Below are positions 16,891 to 30,105 of a DNA stretch of 64,000 nucleotides, one piece after another. The stretch is from JAEUOS01 sp965279115 (GTDB lineage: Bacteria > Pseudomonadota > Gammaproteobacteria > Burkholderiales > JAEUOS01). The first letter of the stretch is position 1; each line of letters starts with the position of its first letter. Both the position numbers and the translations under genes were made by a program. The notes beneath the pieces are model-generated. The model made no database searches and was not told the origin of the DNA. It saw only the letters and a program-made list of their open reading frames with translations. The DNA lies in contig OZ257137.1 of NCBI GenBank assembly GCA_965279115.1, positions 5,332,001 to 5,396,000 of the forward strand, read 5' to 3'.

Positions 16891-18054
16891 TTGCTGCGCC
16901 TGGGCGTCGCGCCCGCGTTGGCGCTTTCCGGCTATTACTTCGCGTATTTCGCCTACGTCGGCGCGTATTCACCCTACATCACCCTGTACCTGAAGGATCT
17001 GGGCCTGGCGGCCACCCAGATCGGCATCCTGTACGCCATTCCGCAGGTGATGCGCATTTTCGGGCCCAATGTATGGGGGGCGCTGGCCGATCGCACCGGA
17101 GCGCCGGTGGCCATCCTGCGCGTTGCGACGGTCATGGCGCTGGCCTGCTTCTGCCTTCTGTACCTCGGTTCTTCCTTCACCTGGGTGTTCGCGGTGCTGA
17201 TCGGCGTGCATTTCTTCACCAGCGCGCAAATGCCGGTGGTGGAGGCGCTCACCCTGCATGAAGTGCGTGAGGCGCCCGGCCGCTATGGCCGCATCCGTGT
17301 ATGGGGCTCGGTGGGCTTCATCGCCGCGGTGCTGGGGCTGGGGGCGCTGCTCGATTACGCGACACCGCGGGCGGTGTTGCATGTGGTGGCCGGGTTGCTG
17401 TTGCTGACCATTTTCGCGGCATGGCTGGTACCGCATGGCGCGGGCGCGCGAGGGCCGGTCGGGACCGCTGCCGTGGGGCCGATCCTGCGACGCCCGGAGG
17501 TGCGCGCTTTCCTGTGCGCCGGCGCGCTCAACGCGTTTGCGCATTCGGCGCTCTACACTTTCTATTCGATCTACCTGGCCGACCACGGCTACAGCAAGAC
17601 CGCCATCGGCATCATGTGGGCGCTGGGCGTGGTCATCGAGATCGGCGTGTTCCAGGCCATGCCGCAGATCATGCGCCGCTTCGATCCTGCCATGCTGTTT
17701 TTCTCCACCTTCGTGGTCTGCGCATTGCGGTTTCTGATCATCGGCTGGGGCGTCGAATACTGGTGGCTGCTGGTGGCGGCGCAACTCATGCACGCCTCCA
17801 CGTTCGCCATTTACCACGCCAGCGCGGTCTCCCTTGTGGGGCGCTATTTCGGGGCGGCGAACCAGGCGCGCGGCCAGGCCTTGTATATCAGCCTTTCTTT
17901 CGGAGCCGGGGGATTTGCCGGTGGCATCGTCAGCGGCCTGCTTTGGGAGCGGGCGGGGCCGGCCTGGACTTACACGCTGAGCGCTGCGGCCGGGCTGATG
18001 GGGGTGGTATTGCTGGCGCTTTTCGGTCAACGCGGCGCCCGGCCGATTCATTAA
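16891..18054 (+). CDS. MFS permease, HcaT-like (MFS_1_like) branch
   Basis: 387 residues with about 12 hydrophobic segments and a TTG start 4 bp after aroC stops. Motifs YFAYFAYVGAYSPYITLYL, WGALADRTG and GRIRVWGSVGFI are characteristic of the LacY-related MFS_1_like family that includes the 3-phenylpropionate carrier HcaT. The substrate cannot be read from sequence. The close spacing suggests cotranscription with aroC. No good ribosome site precedes the TTG, which supports coupling to aroC translation. Confidence 0.82.
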   Translation: MLRLGVAPALALSGYYFAYFAYVGAYSPYITLYLKDLGLAATQIGILYAIPQVMRIFGPNVWGALADRTGAPVAILRVATVMALACFCLLYLGSSFTWVFAVLIGVHFFTSAQMPVVEALTLHEVREAPGRYGRIRVWGSVGFIAAVLGLGALLDYATPRAVLHVVAGLLLLTIFAAWLVPHGAGARGPVGTAAVGPILRRPEVRAFLCAGALNAFAHSALYTFYSIYLADHGYSKTAIGIMWALGVVIEIGVFQAMPQIMRRFDPAMLFFSTFVVCALRFLIIGWGVEYWWLLVAAQLMHASTFAIYHASAVSLVGRYFGAANQARGQALYISLSFGAGGFAGGIVSGLLWERAGPAWTYTLSAAAGLMGVVLLALFGQRGARPIH

Positions 18055-18078
18055 AGTTGCGCTCCGGAGGAAAATGAA

Positions 18079-18906
18079 ATGCGCGTTCGAGAACTGCCCA
18101 AACTCCTGCTGGCCCTCACTATTGCCGGCAGCCTGGTGTCCTGCAAGTCGGTCCGCACAACCCAGGGAGGTGCCGTCGGTGTCGACCGCCAGCAAACCAT
18201 GTCGGCGCTGGTGTCGGCGCGCCAACTCGAGCAGGGTGCGGTGCAGGCCTACCAGCAGACACTCGCCCAGGCCAACCAGAAAAAGCAGCTCAATCCCGAT
18301 CCCGCGCAGACAGCGCGTGTGCGCGCCATCGCGCAGCGCCTGATTCCGCAGACCAGTGCGTTTCGCGCCGACGCCGCGGGCTGGAAATGGGAGATCAACG
18401 TCATCAATTCGCCCGAGGTCAATGCCTGGTGCATGCCGGGCGGCAAGATCGCGGTCTACACCGGGCTGATCCAGAAACTCAACGCCACCGACGAGGAAAT
18501 CGCCGCAGTGATGGGGCATGAAATCGCCCATGCCTTGCGCGAGCATTCGCGCGAGCGGGCTTCCCAGCAGATCAACGCCGGCATCGTCGCAACCGGTGTG
18601 GGTGTTGCGCTGGGTGGCAGCCAGGGCAGCATGGACATGGCAAGCATGGTGACCAATCTCACCTACAACCTGCCCAACAGCCGGCTGCATGAAACCGAGG
18701 CCGATCGCATCGGTGTGGAACTTGCGGCGCGCGCCGGCTACGATCCCCGCGCCGCGGTGAGTCTGTGGGAAAAGATGCGCAAAGTCGCTGGTGGCGGGCC
18801 GCCGCAATGGCTTTCGACCCATCCATCCTCGGACACCCGTATCCGTGACCTGCAGGATTATGCAGGTCGGGTCATGCCTCTTTATGATGCAGCGCGGCGG
18901 AAATAG
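18079..18906 (+). CDS. M48 family metalloprotease lipoprotein (LoiP/BepA-like)
   Basis: 275 residues. A type II signal peptide with lipobox L-V-S-C (Cys about residue 22) anchors it to the outer membrane or periplasmic side. The zinc motif HEIAH is at about residues 152-156, and the downstream Glu ligand is in HETEADRIG. It is related to YggG/LoiP, which degrades misfolded envelope proteins. Of two nearby ATGs (18074 and 18079) only 18079 is in frame; GGAGG lies 8 nt upstream. Confidence 0.92.
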   Translation: MRVRELPKLLLALTIAGSLVSCKSVRTTQGGAVGVDRQQTMSALVSARQLEQGAVQAYQQTLAQANQKKQLNPDPAQTARVRAIAQRLIPQTSAFRADAAGWKWEINVINSPEVNAWCMPGGKIAVYTGLIQKLNATDEEIAAVMGHEIAHALREHSRERASQQINAGIVATGVGVALGGSQGSMDMASMVTNLTYNLPNSRLHETEADRIGVELAARAGYDPRAAVSLWEKMRKVAGGGPPQWLSTHPSSDTRIRDLQDYAGRVMPLYDAARRK

Positions 18907-18933
18907 GCGGGTTCTGGCCATCCTGCGCGCCTG

Positions 18934-18963
18934 TGTGTACAGCGAAAAATGACTTTGTATACA
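18934..18963. promoter_or_regulatory. Paired TGTRTACA palindromes upstream of carA
   Basis: TGTGTACA (18934-18941) and the perfect palindrome TGTATACA (18956-18963) have centres 22 bp apart, two helical turns. They sit 43-70 bp upstream of the proposed carA -10 element. TGTATACA-type palindromes are bound by several GntR-family regulators. No regulator is assigned; this is pattern only. Confidence 0.35.
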
Positions 18964-19002
18964 TAAAAACCGAGAAAAAACAAGGCATTACGTGACGTGA
19001 TC

Positions 19003-19011
19003 TGTTAGAAT
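19003..19011 (+). promoter_or_regulatory. Extended -10 element proposed for carAB
   Basis: TGT followed by TAGAAT (19006-19011) forms an extended -10 element. No convincing -35 hexamer lies 17 bp upstream. A start point near 19018 would begin the transcript about 4 nt before the first strand of the predicted leader structure. Confidence 0.45.
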
Positions 19012-19021
19012 TGCAAAGTTT

Positions 19022-19128
19022 GCCCGTGCGGTAGCGACGACTGCGCAAACCGGTCCCGGCCCCGTGTTTGAGGTGTTCCGGGCGCCAGAAGGTTTGCGTG
19101 GCACCCCCGAAGCCAGGTTCGCACGGGT
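19022..19128 (+). ncRNA. Candidate structured 5' leader RNA of carAB
   Basis: Nested complementary segments: P1 19022-19031 with 19119-19128 (CCCGTGCG/CGCACGGG core, flanked by G-U pairs); P2 19042-19051 with 19091-19100 (CGCAAACC/GGTTTGCG core); P3 19055-19059 with 19078-19082 (CCCGG/CCGGG). A side hairpin pairs TGGC 19099-19102 with GCCA 19112-19115 and would compete with the last pairs of P2. The structure ends 8 nt before an AGGTG ribosome site for carA. It has no match to a riboswitch class I can name. Pairing was read by eye; conservation was not tested. Confidence 0.45.
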
Positions 19129-19148
19129 TTCTTTCAGGTGCTCATAAC

Positions 19149-20292
19149 ATGTCCAAGCCGTCTCCCGCACTCCTTGCGCTCGCCGACGGCAGTATTTTCC
19201 GCGGAATTTCCATCGGTGCCGACGGCCAGACCGTGGGCGAGGTGGTGTTCAACACCGCGATGACGGGTTACCAGGAAATCCTCACCGATCCGTCCTACTG
19301 CCGGCAAATCGTCACTCTTACCTATCCGCACATCGGCAATACCGGCACCAATGCCGAGGATGTCGAATCGGGCGATCGCCGGGTTCATGCGGCCGGCCTG
19401 GTGATCCGCAGCCTCGCCATGTCGGTATCGAATTTCCGCAGCACCATGGCACTCGACGCCTACTTGCGCTCTGAAAACGTGGTCGGCATCGCCGAGATCG
19501 ACACGCGCAGGCTCACCCGCATCCTGCGCGAGAAGGGCGCCCAATCGGGCTGCATCATGGCGGGCGAGGTGGACGAGGGCACCGCCCTTGCTGCGGCCCG
19601 CGATTTTGCCGGACTGGCGGGTATGGACCTGGCCCAGGTGGTATCGACCAAGGTTTCCTACAAGTTCAACGAGACCGAATGGCGCCTCGGGCGCGGATTC
19701 GGCTCACTCGCCGCGCCCAAATTCAAGGTGGTGGCCTATGACTACGGGGTCAAGCGCAACATCCTGCGCATGCTGGCCGAGCGCGGCTGTGACCTGACCG
19801 TGGTGCCGGCCAAGACCCCGGCTGCGGAAGTGCGCGCGTTGCGGCCGGACGGTGTGTTCCTGTCGAATGGTCCCGGTGATCCGGAACCCTGCGACTACGC
19901 CATTGCCGCCATCGGCGAGATTGTCGATGCCGGAATCCCGACGTTCGGTATCTGTCTAGGCCATCAGTTGCTGGGCCTGGCCTCGGGCGCAGCGACATTG
20001 AAGATGAAATTCGGCCACCATGGCGCCAACCATCCGGTCAAGGACCTTGAGACCGGCCGCGTCGCCATTACCAGCCAGAACCACGGTTTCGCAGTCAACC
20101 CGGCGACGCTTCCGGCCAACCTTGCGGTGACCCATGTGTCGCTTTTCGACCAGTCGATCCAGGGGCTCAGGCGCACTGACCGGCCGGCGTTCTGTTTCCA
20201 GGGCCATCCCGAGGCCAGTCCCGGGCCGCAGGACATCGGCTACCTGTTCGACCGCTTTACCGCCCTGATGGCGCAACACAAGGGAGCCGCCC

Positions 20293-20300
<8 letters not shown>
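19149..20300 (+). CDS. carA: Carbamoyl-phosphate synthase small (glutaminase) subunit
   Basis: 383 residues starting MSKPSPALLALADG; an in-frame ATG at 19068 lies inside the leader and is not favoured. The class I glutamine amidotransferase triad is visible: Cys in FGICLGHQLLGLA and His-Glu in FQGHPEASPGP. It supplies ammonia to CarB for arginine and pyrimidine synthesis. Its last codons overlap the carB start by 8 bp, coupling translation of the two subunits. An AGGTG ribosome site precedes the ATG by 8 nt. Confidence 0.97.
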
Positions 20301-23538
<3,238 letters not shown>

Positions 23539-23637
23539 GGTCGCTGTGGCCCCGCGGGCGCGTGTATCATTCGCGCCTCATGGTCGGATCGCGCATGTGC
23601 GCGGCCCGACTATCTTTTTGAATCGGGCTTTGTGACT

Positions 23638-24114
23638 ATGCAATCCGTACCCATGACCGTCGCCGGCGCCGAAAGACTGCGCGCCGAATTGCAGCACCTG
23701 AAGTCGGTTGAGCGCCCGGCTGTAATCACGGCCATCTCCGAAGCGCGCGCCCAGGGCGACCTTTCCGAGAACGCGGACTACGATGCCGCCAAGGAAAAGC
23801 AGGGGTTTATCGAGGGCCGCATCGCCGAGATCGAAGGCAAGCTCTCGTTCGCCCAGATCATCGATCCGAAACTGCTGGGCGACGAGGATCGTGTCGTGTT
23901 TGGCGCAACCGTGGACCTGGAAGACGTGCAAAGCGGCGCCAAGGTAACCTATCAGGTGGTGGGCGATGACGAGGCCGACATCAAGGAAAGCAAGATTTCG
24001 ATCAGTTCGCCAATCGCGCGGGCGCTGATTGGCAAGCACGAGGGCGATACCGTCGAGGTGATGGCGCCAGGCGGGATACGCGAATACGAGATTCTTGAAA
24101 TCCGCTTCATCTGA
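23638..24114 (+). CDS. greA: Transcription elongation factor GreA
   Basis: 158 residues, identical in length to E. coli GreA. The start at 23638 (MQSVPMTVAGAERLRAEL) aligns with the E. coli N terminus; an in-frame GTG at 23632 is less likely. The N-terminal coiled coil carries the conserved acidic tip GDLSENADYDAAKEKQ, and the C-terminal FKBP-like domain has DDEADIKESKISISSPIAR. GreA stimulates RNA cleavage by backtracked RNA polymerase. Position between carB and a DUF4149 gene is typical of betaproteobacteria. Confidence 0.98.
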   Translation: MQSVPMTVAGAERLRAELQHLKSVERPAVITAISEARAQGDLSENADYDAAKEKQGFIEGRIAEIEGKLSFAQIIDPKLLGDEDRVVFGATVDLEDVQSGAKVTYQVVGDDEADIKESKISISSPIARALIGKHEGDTVEVMAPGGIREYEILEIRFI

Positions 24115-24586
24115 ACAGCCCGCCGGGCGCGCGCAGGCCGCCCTGCAGGCGGCGGGCAATCTCGCACTGGTTTTGATGGCCGGCAGCCTCTGGGTTGTAG
24201 GCTACATGGTTGCGCCGACACTGTTTGCAACCCTGGAGCGCGAGCGGGCGGGCGAAGTGGCCGGCCAGCTATTTGCCCACGTGGCATGGGTTGTGATGGC
24301 AAGCACGGCCCTCTTGATCATGTTCCGCCGTGCGCTCGCGCCCGGACTCTCGCGCTGGGTGACGTCCTGCCTTTGGGTGATTCTTGCGCTCGCGGCCCTT
24401 GGCCATTTCGGCATGCGGCCGCACATGGCCACGCTCAAGGCGGCCAATGCATCCGGGCGACTGGCCACGGAGGCGTATCGCAGCGCCTTTGGCAGGGCAC
24501 ACGGCATCTCGGCGATCCTTTACCTGACGCAGAGTGTCCTCGCGGCTGCCATTGTGGCCGGCTGGCGGCGCCGCGCGGATGCCTGA
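24095..24586 (+). CDS. DUF4149 membrane protein
   Basis: 163 residues with about four transmembrane helices (near 20-45, 60-80, 88-108 and 135-157). The motif WVVGYMVAPTLFATL is characteristic of the DUF4149 family. The start is a TTG 20 bp inside greA, indicating translational coupling. The family has no established function but regularly follows greA in betaproteobacteria. Confidence 0.88.
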   Translation: MKSASSEQPAGRAQAALQAAGNLALVLMAGSLWVVGYMVAPTLFATLERERAGEVAGQLFAHVAWVVMASTALLIMFRRALAPGLSRWVTSCLWVILALAALGHFGMRPHMATLKAANASGRLATEAYRSAFGRAHGISAILYLTQSVLAAAIVAGWRRRADA

Positions 24587-24630
24587 CCGGCGGTGCAGTC
24601 ACCGCTGCGCGAAGCTGCGCCTGCCGCGCG

Positions 24631-24999
24631 TCAGGCGGCGCGTTTTTTCTCCGCGCGAGCAGCTTCCTGCTTCTTGGTGCGGCGCGGACCGGAGGGCTTG
24701 CGGGTGCGCGGCGGCTTCTTGTCCTCCGCCGGGGCGGGGCGGAAAAGCACCAGCAACTTGCCGATCGCCTGCACGGTCGCGGCGTCCAGGCGCTCGCCGA
24801 TGCTGGTTGCATATGCATTGCGTGCGTCGCGGTCGTCGCCCAGCACCCGTACCTTGATCAGTTCATGGCTTTTGAGGGCGGTATCGATTTCCTTCAGCAC
24901 CGCCTCGCTCAATCCGGAATCCCCGATCATCACAACCGGGGCAAGATGGTGGGCGCGCGCCTTCAGCGCGGAACGTTCTGCAGGCGTAAGTGCAATCAT
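24631..24999 (-). CDS. yhbY: CRS1-YhbY domain RNA-binding protein
   Basis: 122 residues. The YhbY domain fills residues 1-95: LTPAERSALKARAHHLAPVV, IGDSGLSEAVLKEID and HELIKVRVLG. A basic, low-complexity tail follows (KKPPRTRKPSGPRRTKK). YhbY binds pre-50S particles in E. coli. It is divergent from rlmE (89-bp gap), a common pairing of two large-subunit assembly genes. Confidence 0.93.
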   Translation of the reverse strand: MIALTPAERSALKARAHHLAPVVMIGDSGLSEAVLKEIDTALKSHELIKVRVLGDDRDARNAYATSIGERLDAATVQAIGKLLVLFRPAPAEDKKPPRTRKPSGPRRTKKQEAARAEKKRAA

Positions 25000-25088
25000 G
25001 CTGTTTTCTGGGCGAATGATGAGATCATGCGAGTTGCACGGTCAATCTCCGAGTATAGCCGCTTGACCCGGCCCACCACTGGATCACG

Positions 25089-25751
25089 ATGGAACGAAAA
25101 GCCAAAGGGCATGTGAAACCGACGCGGTCGGTTTCAAGCAACCGCTGGATGCATGAGCACGTCACCGACCAGTTCGTGCAGCAGGCGAAAAAGCTCGGTT
25201 ACCGTTCTCGCGCCGCGTTCAAGATCCTCGAAATCGACGAAAAGTCGCGGATTTTCCGCCGTGGCATGGTCGTGGTCGATCTGGGGGCGGCCCCCGGGGG
25301 ATGGTCACAAATGGCGGCGCCGCGGGTGGGGGCCGGGGAACGCGGCGGCGGCAGGGTGGTCGCGATCGACCTGCTCGAAATGCAGGGTTTGCCGGGCGTG
25401 GAACTCATACGCGCCGATTTCAGCAGCGAGGAAGGCCTGGCGGCGGTCACGAGGACCCTGGGTGAAGGCGTGAAAGCTGACCTTGTATTGTCCGACATGG
25501 CCCCCAATATCTCCGGAATCGTCATTTCGGACCAAGCGCGGGCGATGGGGCTGTGCGACCTGGCGCTGGAATTCGCGCAGGCGTTCCTCAAGCCGGAGGG
25601 TGTTTTGGTCGTAAAGACGTTTCAGGGCGCCGGCTTTACCGAGTTTTTGGCGCAAATGCGGTCGGTTTTTCACGACGTGAAGTCCTACAAGCCCAAAGCG
25701 TCGCGTGACCGCAGTTCGGAGCAGTTTCTGGTGGGGCGCCGCCTGCGCTGA
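25089..25751 (+). CDS. rlmE: 23S rRNA (uridine2552-2'-O)-methyltransferase RlmE
   Basis: 220 residues. The K-D-K-E catalytic tetrad is visible: Lys in SRAAFKILEID, Asp in LSDMAPN, Lys in VVKTFQG and Glu in SSEQFLVG. The AdoMet site is VVDLGAAPGGWSQ. RlmE methylates U2552 in the A loop late in 50S assembly. Paired with ftsH downstream, as in many Proteobacteria. Confidence 0.97.
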   Translation: MERKAKGHVKPTRSVSSNRWMHEHVTDQFVQQAKKLGYRSRAAFKILEIDEKSRIFRRGMVVVDLGAAPGGWSQMAAPRVGAGERGGGRVVAIDLLEMQGLPGVELIRADFSSEEGLAAVTRTLGEGVKADLVLSDMAPNISGIVISDQARAMGLCDLALEFAQAFLKPEGVLVVKTFQGAGFTEFLAQMRSVFHDVKSYKPKASRDRSSEQFLVGRRLR

Positions 25752-25859
25752 GTTCCGGGGCGGGCGGCATGCAATGCGTATACAATGCATTGGTCAAATC
25801 GGGTTTTTTCTGTGCCGGTGAGTCTCACGTCGGCGGGCCTTAGCGGCCAGGGAGTCTAG

Positions 25860-27752
25860 TTGAACAACACGTTTTCCAAAATTGCGGTGTGGCTGGTGAT
25901 TGCTCTGGTGCTGTTCACCGTTTTCAAGCAATTCGGCGGCGGTGGCGGCGCATCCGCGTCTGCCCTCAGCTATTCGGACTTTCTCGACCAGGTCAAGGCC
26001 GGGCAAATCAAGACCGTCGTCATCGACGACCGCAGCATCATCGCCACCACGGTGGATGACAAGAAGGTGCGGACCAATGTCACCTACCTTGATCGTGGCC
26101 TGATCGGCGATCTTGTCAAGTACGGTGTCAAGTTCGACGTGCGGGTCGAGGAGGAGAAACCGCTCCTGCTGTCGATCTTCATCTCCTGGTTTCCCATGTT
26201 GCTGCTCATTGGCGTGTGGATATTCTTCATGCGCCAGATGCAGGGTGGCGGGCGCGGCGGTGCGTTCTCCTTCGGCAAGAGCAAGGCGCGCATGCTCGAC
26301 GAGTCCAACAATACCGTCACTTTCGCGGACGTCGCCGGTTGCGACGAAGCCAAGGAAGAAGTGGCCGAGTTCGTCGACTTCCTCAAGGATCCGTCCAAGT
26401 TCCAGAAACTGGGCGGGCGCATTCCACGCGGCGCATTGATGGTCGGGTCGCCCGGGACCGGCAAGACCCTGCTGGCCAAGGCGATTGCGGGTGAAGCCAA
26501 GGTGCCTTTCTTCTCGATATCGGGCTCCGATTTTGTCGAGATGTTCGTGGGCGTGGGCGCGGCCCGCGTGCGTGACATGTTCGAGAACGCCAAGAAGCAT
26601 GCGCCATGCATCATCTTCATCGATGAGATCGACGCAGTCGGGCGTCAGCGCGGGGCCGGCTTGGGCGGCGGCAACGACGAGCGCGAACAGACCCTGAACC
26701 AGATGCTGGTCGAAATGGACGGGTTCGAGACCGGTGCGGGCGTGATCGTCATCGCGGCGACCAACCGGCCCGACGTGCTCGACCCGGCGTTGTTGCGCCC
26801 GGGCCGCTTCGACCGCCAGGTGGTGGTGCCGTTGCCGGACATCCGCGGCCGCGAGCAGATTCTCGGGGTGCACATGCGCAAGGTGCCATTGGCGCCTGAC
26901 GTCAAGGCCGACATCCTGGCACGCGGAACGCCCGGCATGTCCGGCGCCGATCTGGCGAATCTGGTCAACGAAGCCGCGTTGTTCGCCGCGCGCCGCAGCA
27001 AGCGCCTGGTCGACATGGACGATTTCGAGATGGCCAAGGACAAGATCATGATGGGCACCGAGCGGCGCACCATGGTCATGGACGAGGAAGAAAAGCGCAA
27101 CACCGCCTACCATGAGTCCGGCCATGCGCTGATCGGCAAGCTGTTGCCCAAGTGCGACCCGGTCCACAAGGTCACCATCATCCCGCGCGGCCGCGCTCTT
27201 GGAGTGACCATGAGCCTGCCCGAGCGCGACAAGTACTCCTACGACCGCGAGTACATGCTCAACAAGATCGCCATGCTTTTCGGCGGGCGGATCGCCGAGG
27301 AGGTGTTCATGAACCAGATGACCACCGGGGCCTCCAACGACTTCGAGCGGGCCACCCAGATGGCGCGCGACATGGTCACCCGTTACGGCATGAGCGACAA
27401 GCTCGGCCCCATGGTGTACGCGGAGAACGAGGGCGAAGTGTTCCTCGGCCGTTCGGTAACCCGTACAACCCAGGTATCCGAGGCCACCATGCAGACGGTT
27501 GACTCCGAGATCCGCCGCATCATCGATGATCAGTATGGCCTGGCACGCAAGCTCATCGAAGAGCATTCCGACAAGATGCATGCGATGGCGAAGGCCCTGC
27601 TCGACTGGGAAACCATCGATGCCGAGCAGATCGAGGACATCATGCAGGGGCGTCCGCCGCGGCCGCCCAAACCCACGCAATCGCAGCCCCAACCGCCCAA
27701 GGACAATGCATCAGGTGGTGTGGCGCCTTCGACCTCGGCGTCGGCCGCCTGA
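25860..27752 (+). CDS. ftsH: ATP-dependent zinc metalloprotease FtsH
   Basis: 630 residues, typical length. The TTG start (25860) follows GGAG and gives MNNTFSKIAVWLVIALVLF, the standard betaproteobacterial N terminus. Two transmembrane helices (about 6-25 and 100-125) flank a periplasmic loop. The AAA module has Walker A GSPGTGKT, Walker B IIFIDEIDAVG and the second region of homology PGRFDRQV. The zinc site is HESGHA. It degrades membrane and regulatory proteins such as LpxC and sigma-32. GTATACAATG near 25778-25787 is a possible -10 without a good -35. Confidence 0.98.
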   Translation: MNNTFSKIAVWLVIALVLFTVFKQFGGGGGASASALSYSDFLDQVKAGQIKTVVIDDRSIIATTVDDKKVRTNVTYLDRGLIGDLVKYGVKFDVRVEEEKPLLLSIFISWFPMLLLIGVWIFFMRQMQGGGRGGAFSFGKSKARMLDESNNTVTFADVAGCDEAKEEVAEFVDFLKDPSKFQKLGGRIPRGALMVGSPGTGKTLLAKAIAGEAKVPFFSISGSDFVEMFVGVGAARVRDMFENAKKHAPCIIFIDEIDAVGRQRGAGLGGGNDEREQTLNQMLVEMDGFETGAGVIVIAATNRPDVLDPALLRPGRFDRQVVVPLPDIRGREQILGVHMRKVPLAPDVKADILARGTPGMSGADLANLVNEAALFAARRSKRLVDMDDFEMAKDKIMMGTERRTMVMDEEEKRNTAYHESGHALIGKLLPKCDPVHKVTIIPRGRALGVTMSLPERDKYSYDREYMLNKIAMLFGGRIAEEVFMNQMTTGASNDFERATQMARDMVTRYGMSDKLGPMVYAENEGEVFLGRSVTRTTQVSEATMQTVDSEIRRIIDDQYGLARKLIEEHSDKMHAMAKALLDWETIDAEQIEDIMQGRPPRPPKPTQSQPQPPKDNASGGVAPSTSASAA

Positions 27753-27802
27753 TTTCGTCCGCCTTCGCCTCGCGCGTCCCGTGCAGCGCGCCAGTTGACC
27801 CG

Positions 27803-27834
27803 AAAAACGCCAAGCCTTGCAGCTTGGCGTTTTT
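27803..27834. terminator. Bidirectional-looking intrinsic terminator after ftsH
   Basis: A perfect 13-bp stem, AAAAACGCCAAGC (27803-27815) with GCTTGGCGTTTTT (27822-27834), closes on a 6-nt loop. The T-run is on the plus strand 3' side and the matching A-run precedes the stem. It separates ftsH from folP. Confidence 0.93.
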
Positions 27835-27873
27835 CCTGGTGATTCCCGCCGGGCACGATGCGATGAGGAGACC

Positions 27874-28689
27874 ATGACCGCGGCGCAAAAAAGCCCCGTG
27901 CTGATGGGCATTGTCAACATCACGCCCGACTCGTTTTCCGACGGGGGCAGGTTCCTCTCGCCTGAATCAGCGCTGGCCCATGCCGAGCGCTTGATCGGTG
28001 AAGGGGCAGACATGCTCGACCTTGGAGCCGAGTCAAGCCGTCCCGGCGCGTTCGCGTTGCCGCTGGCAGAGGAACTCGCGCGCCTGCTGCCGGTATTGCG
28101 TGGCTGTGTCGCCATGGGCAAGCCGGTTTCGGTCGACTCCTACAAGCCGGAGGTGATGCGCGCGGCTGTCGCCGAGGGCGCGACGATGCTCAACGACATC
28201 TGGGGCTTCCGCCGCCCCGGTGCATTCGAGGCGGCGCTGCAAGCGGCGCGCTCGGGCCTGTCCCTGACCATCATGCACATGGACCGCGACCCGGCCACCA
28301 TGCAGGACAATCCGCGCTATGCCGATGTGGTGGCGGAAGTGCGCGGGTTTCTGGCCGACCGCGTCGCCGCGTTTCGCGCCGCTGGCGTTGCTGCCGGCCA
28401 GCTGGTCGTCGATCCCGGATTCGGGTTCGGCAAGACGGTGGCTCACAACCTTGCTCTCCTGCGCCATCTGCAAGTTTTTCGTGGCATCGGCTGCGGTGTT
28501 CTGACAGGTTTGTCGCGCAAATCCACCATCGGGGCGATCACAGGCCATGACCGGGCGGACGAACGGGTGTTCGGAAGCGTTGCGGCGGCGCTGATCGCGG
28601 CGCAAAACGGTGCGACAATCCTGCGGGTACACGATGTGGGGGCCACGCGCGACGTGTTGCGCGTGTGGGAGGCGGTGCGCGATGCATGA
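27874..28689 (+). CDS. folP: Dihydropteroate synthase
   Basis: 271 residues starting at ATG 27874 after GAGGAG. Signatures are MGIVNITPDSFSDGG, DLGAESSRPGA, the VDSYKPEV strand, NDIWGFR and GLSRKSTIG. It joins p-aminobenzoate to the pterin pyrophosphate in folate synthesis and is the sulfonamide target. It follows the ftsH terminator and precedes glmM by 38 bp, the same order as in E. coli. Confidence 0.97.
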   Translation: MTAAQKSPVLMGIVNITPDSFSDGGRFLSPESALAHAERLIGEGADMLDLGAESSRPGAFALPLAEELARLLPVLRGCVAMGKPVSVDSYKPEVMRAAVAEGATMLNDIWGFRRPGAFEAALQAARSGLSLTIMHMDRDPATMQDNPRYADVVAEVRGFLADRVAAFRAAGVAAGQLVVDPGFGFGKTVAHNLALLRHLQVFRGIGCGVLTGLSRKSTIGAITGHDRADERVFGSVAAALIAAQNGATILRVHDVGATRDVLRVWEAVRDA

Positions 28690-28727
28690 CATGCGCGCGG
28701 GTTGAAGGGATAACAAGAGCCCAACTC

Positions 28728-30068
<1,341 letters not shown>

Positions 30069-30105
30069 TCCGCGCGGAATCCTGCGCGCGGGCGGGCCGC
30101 TTCGC

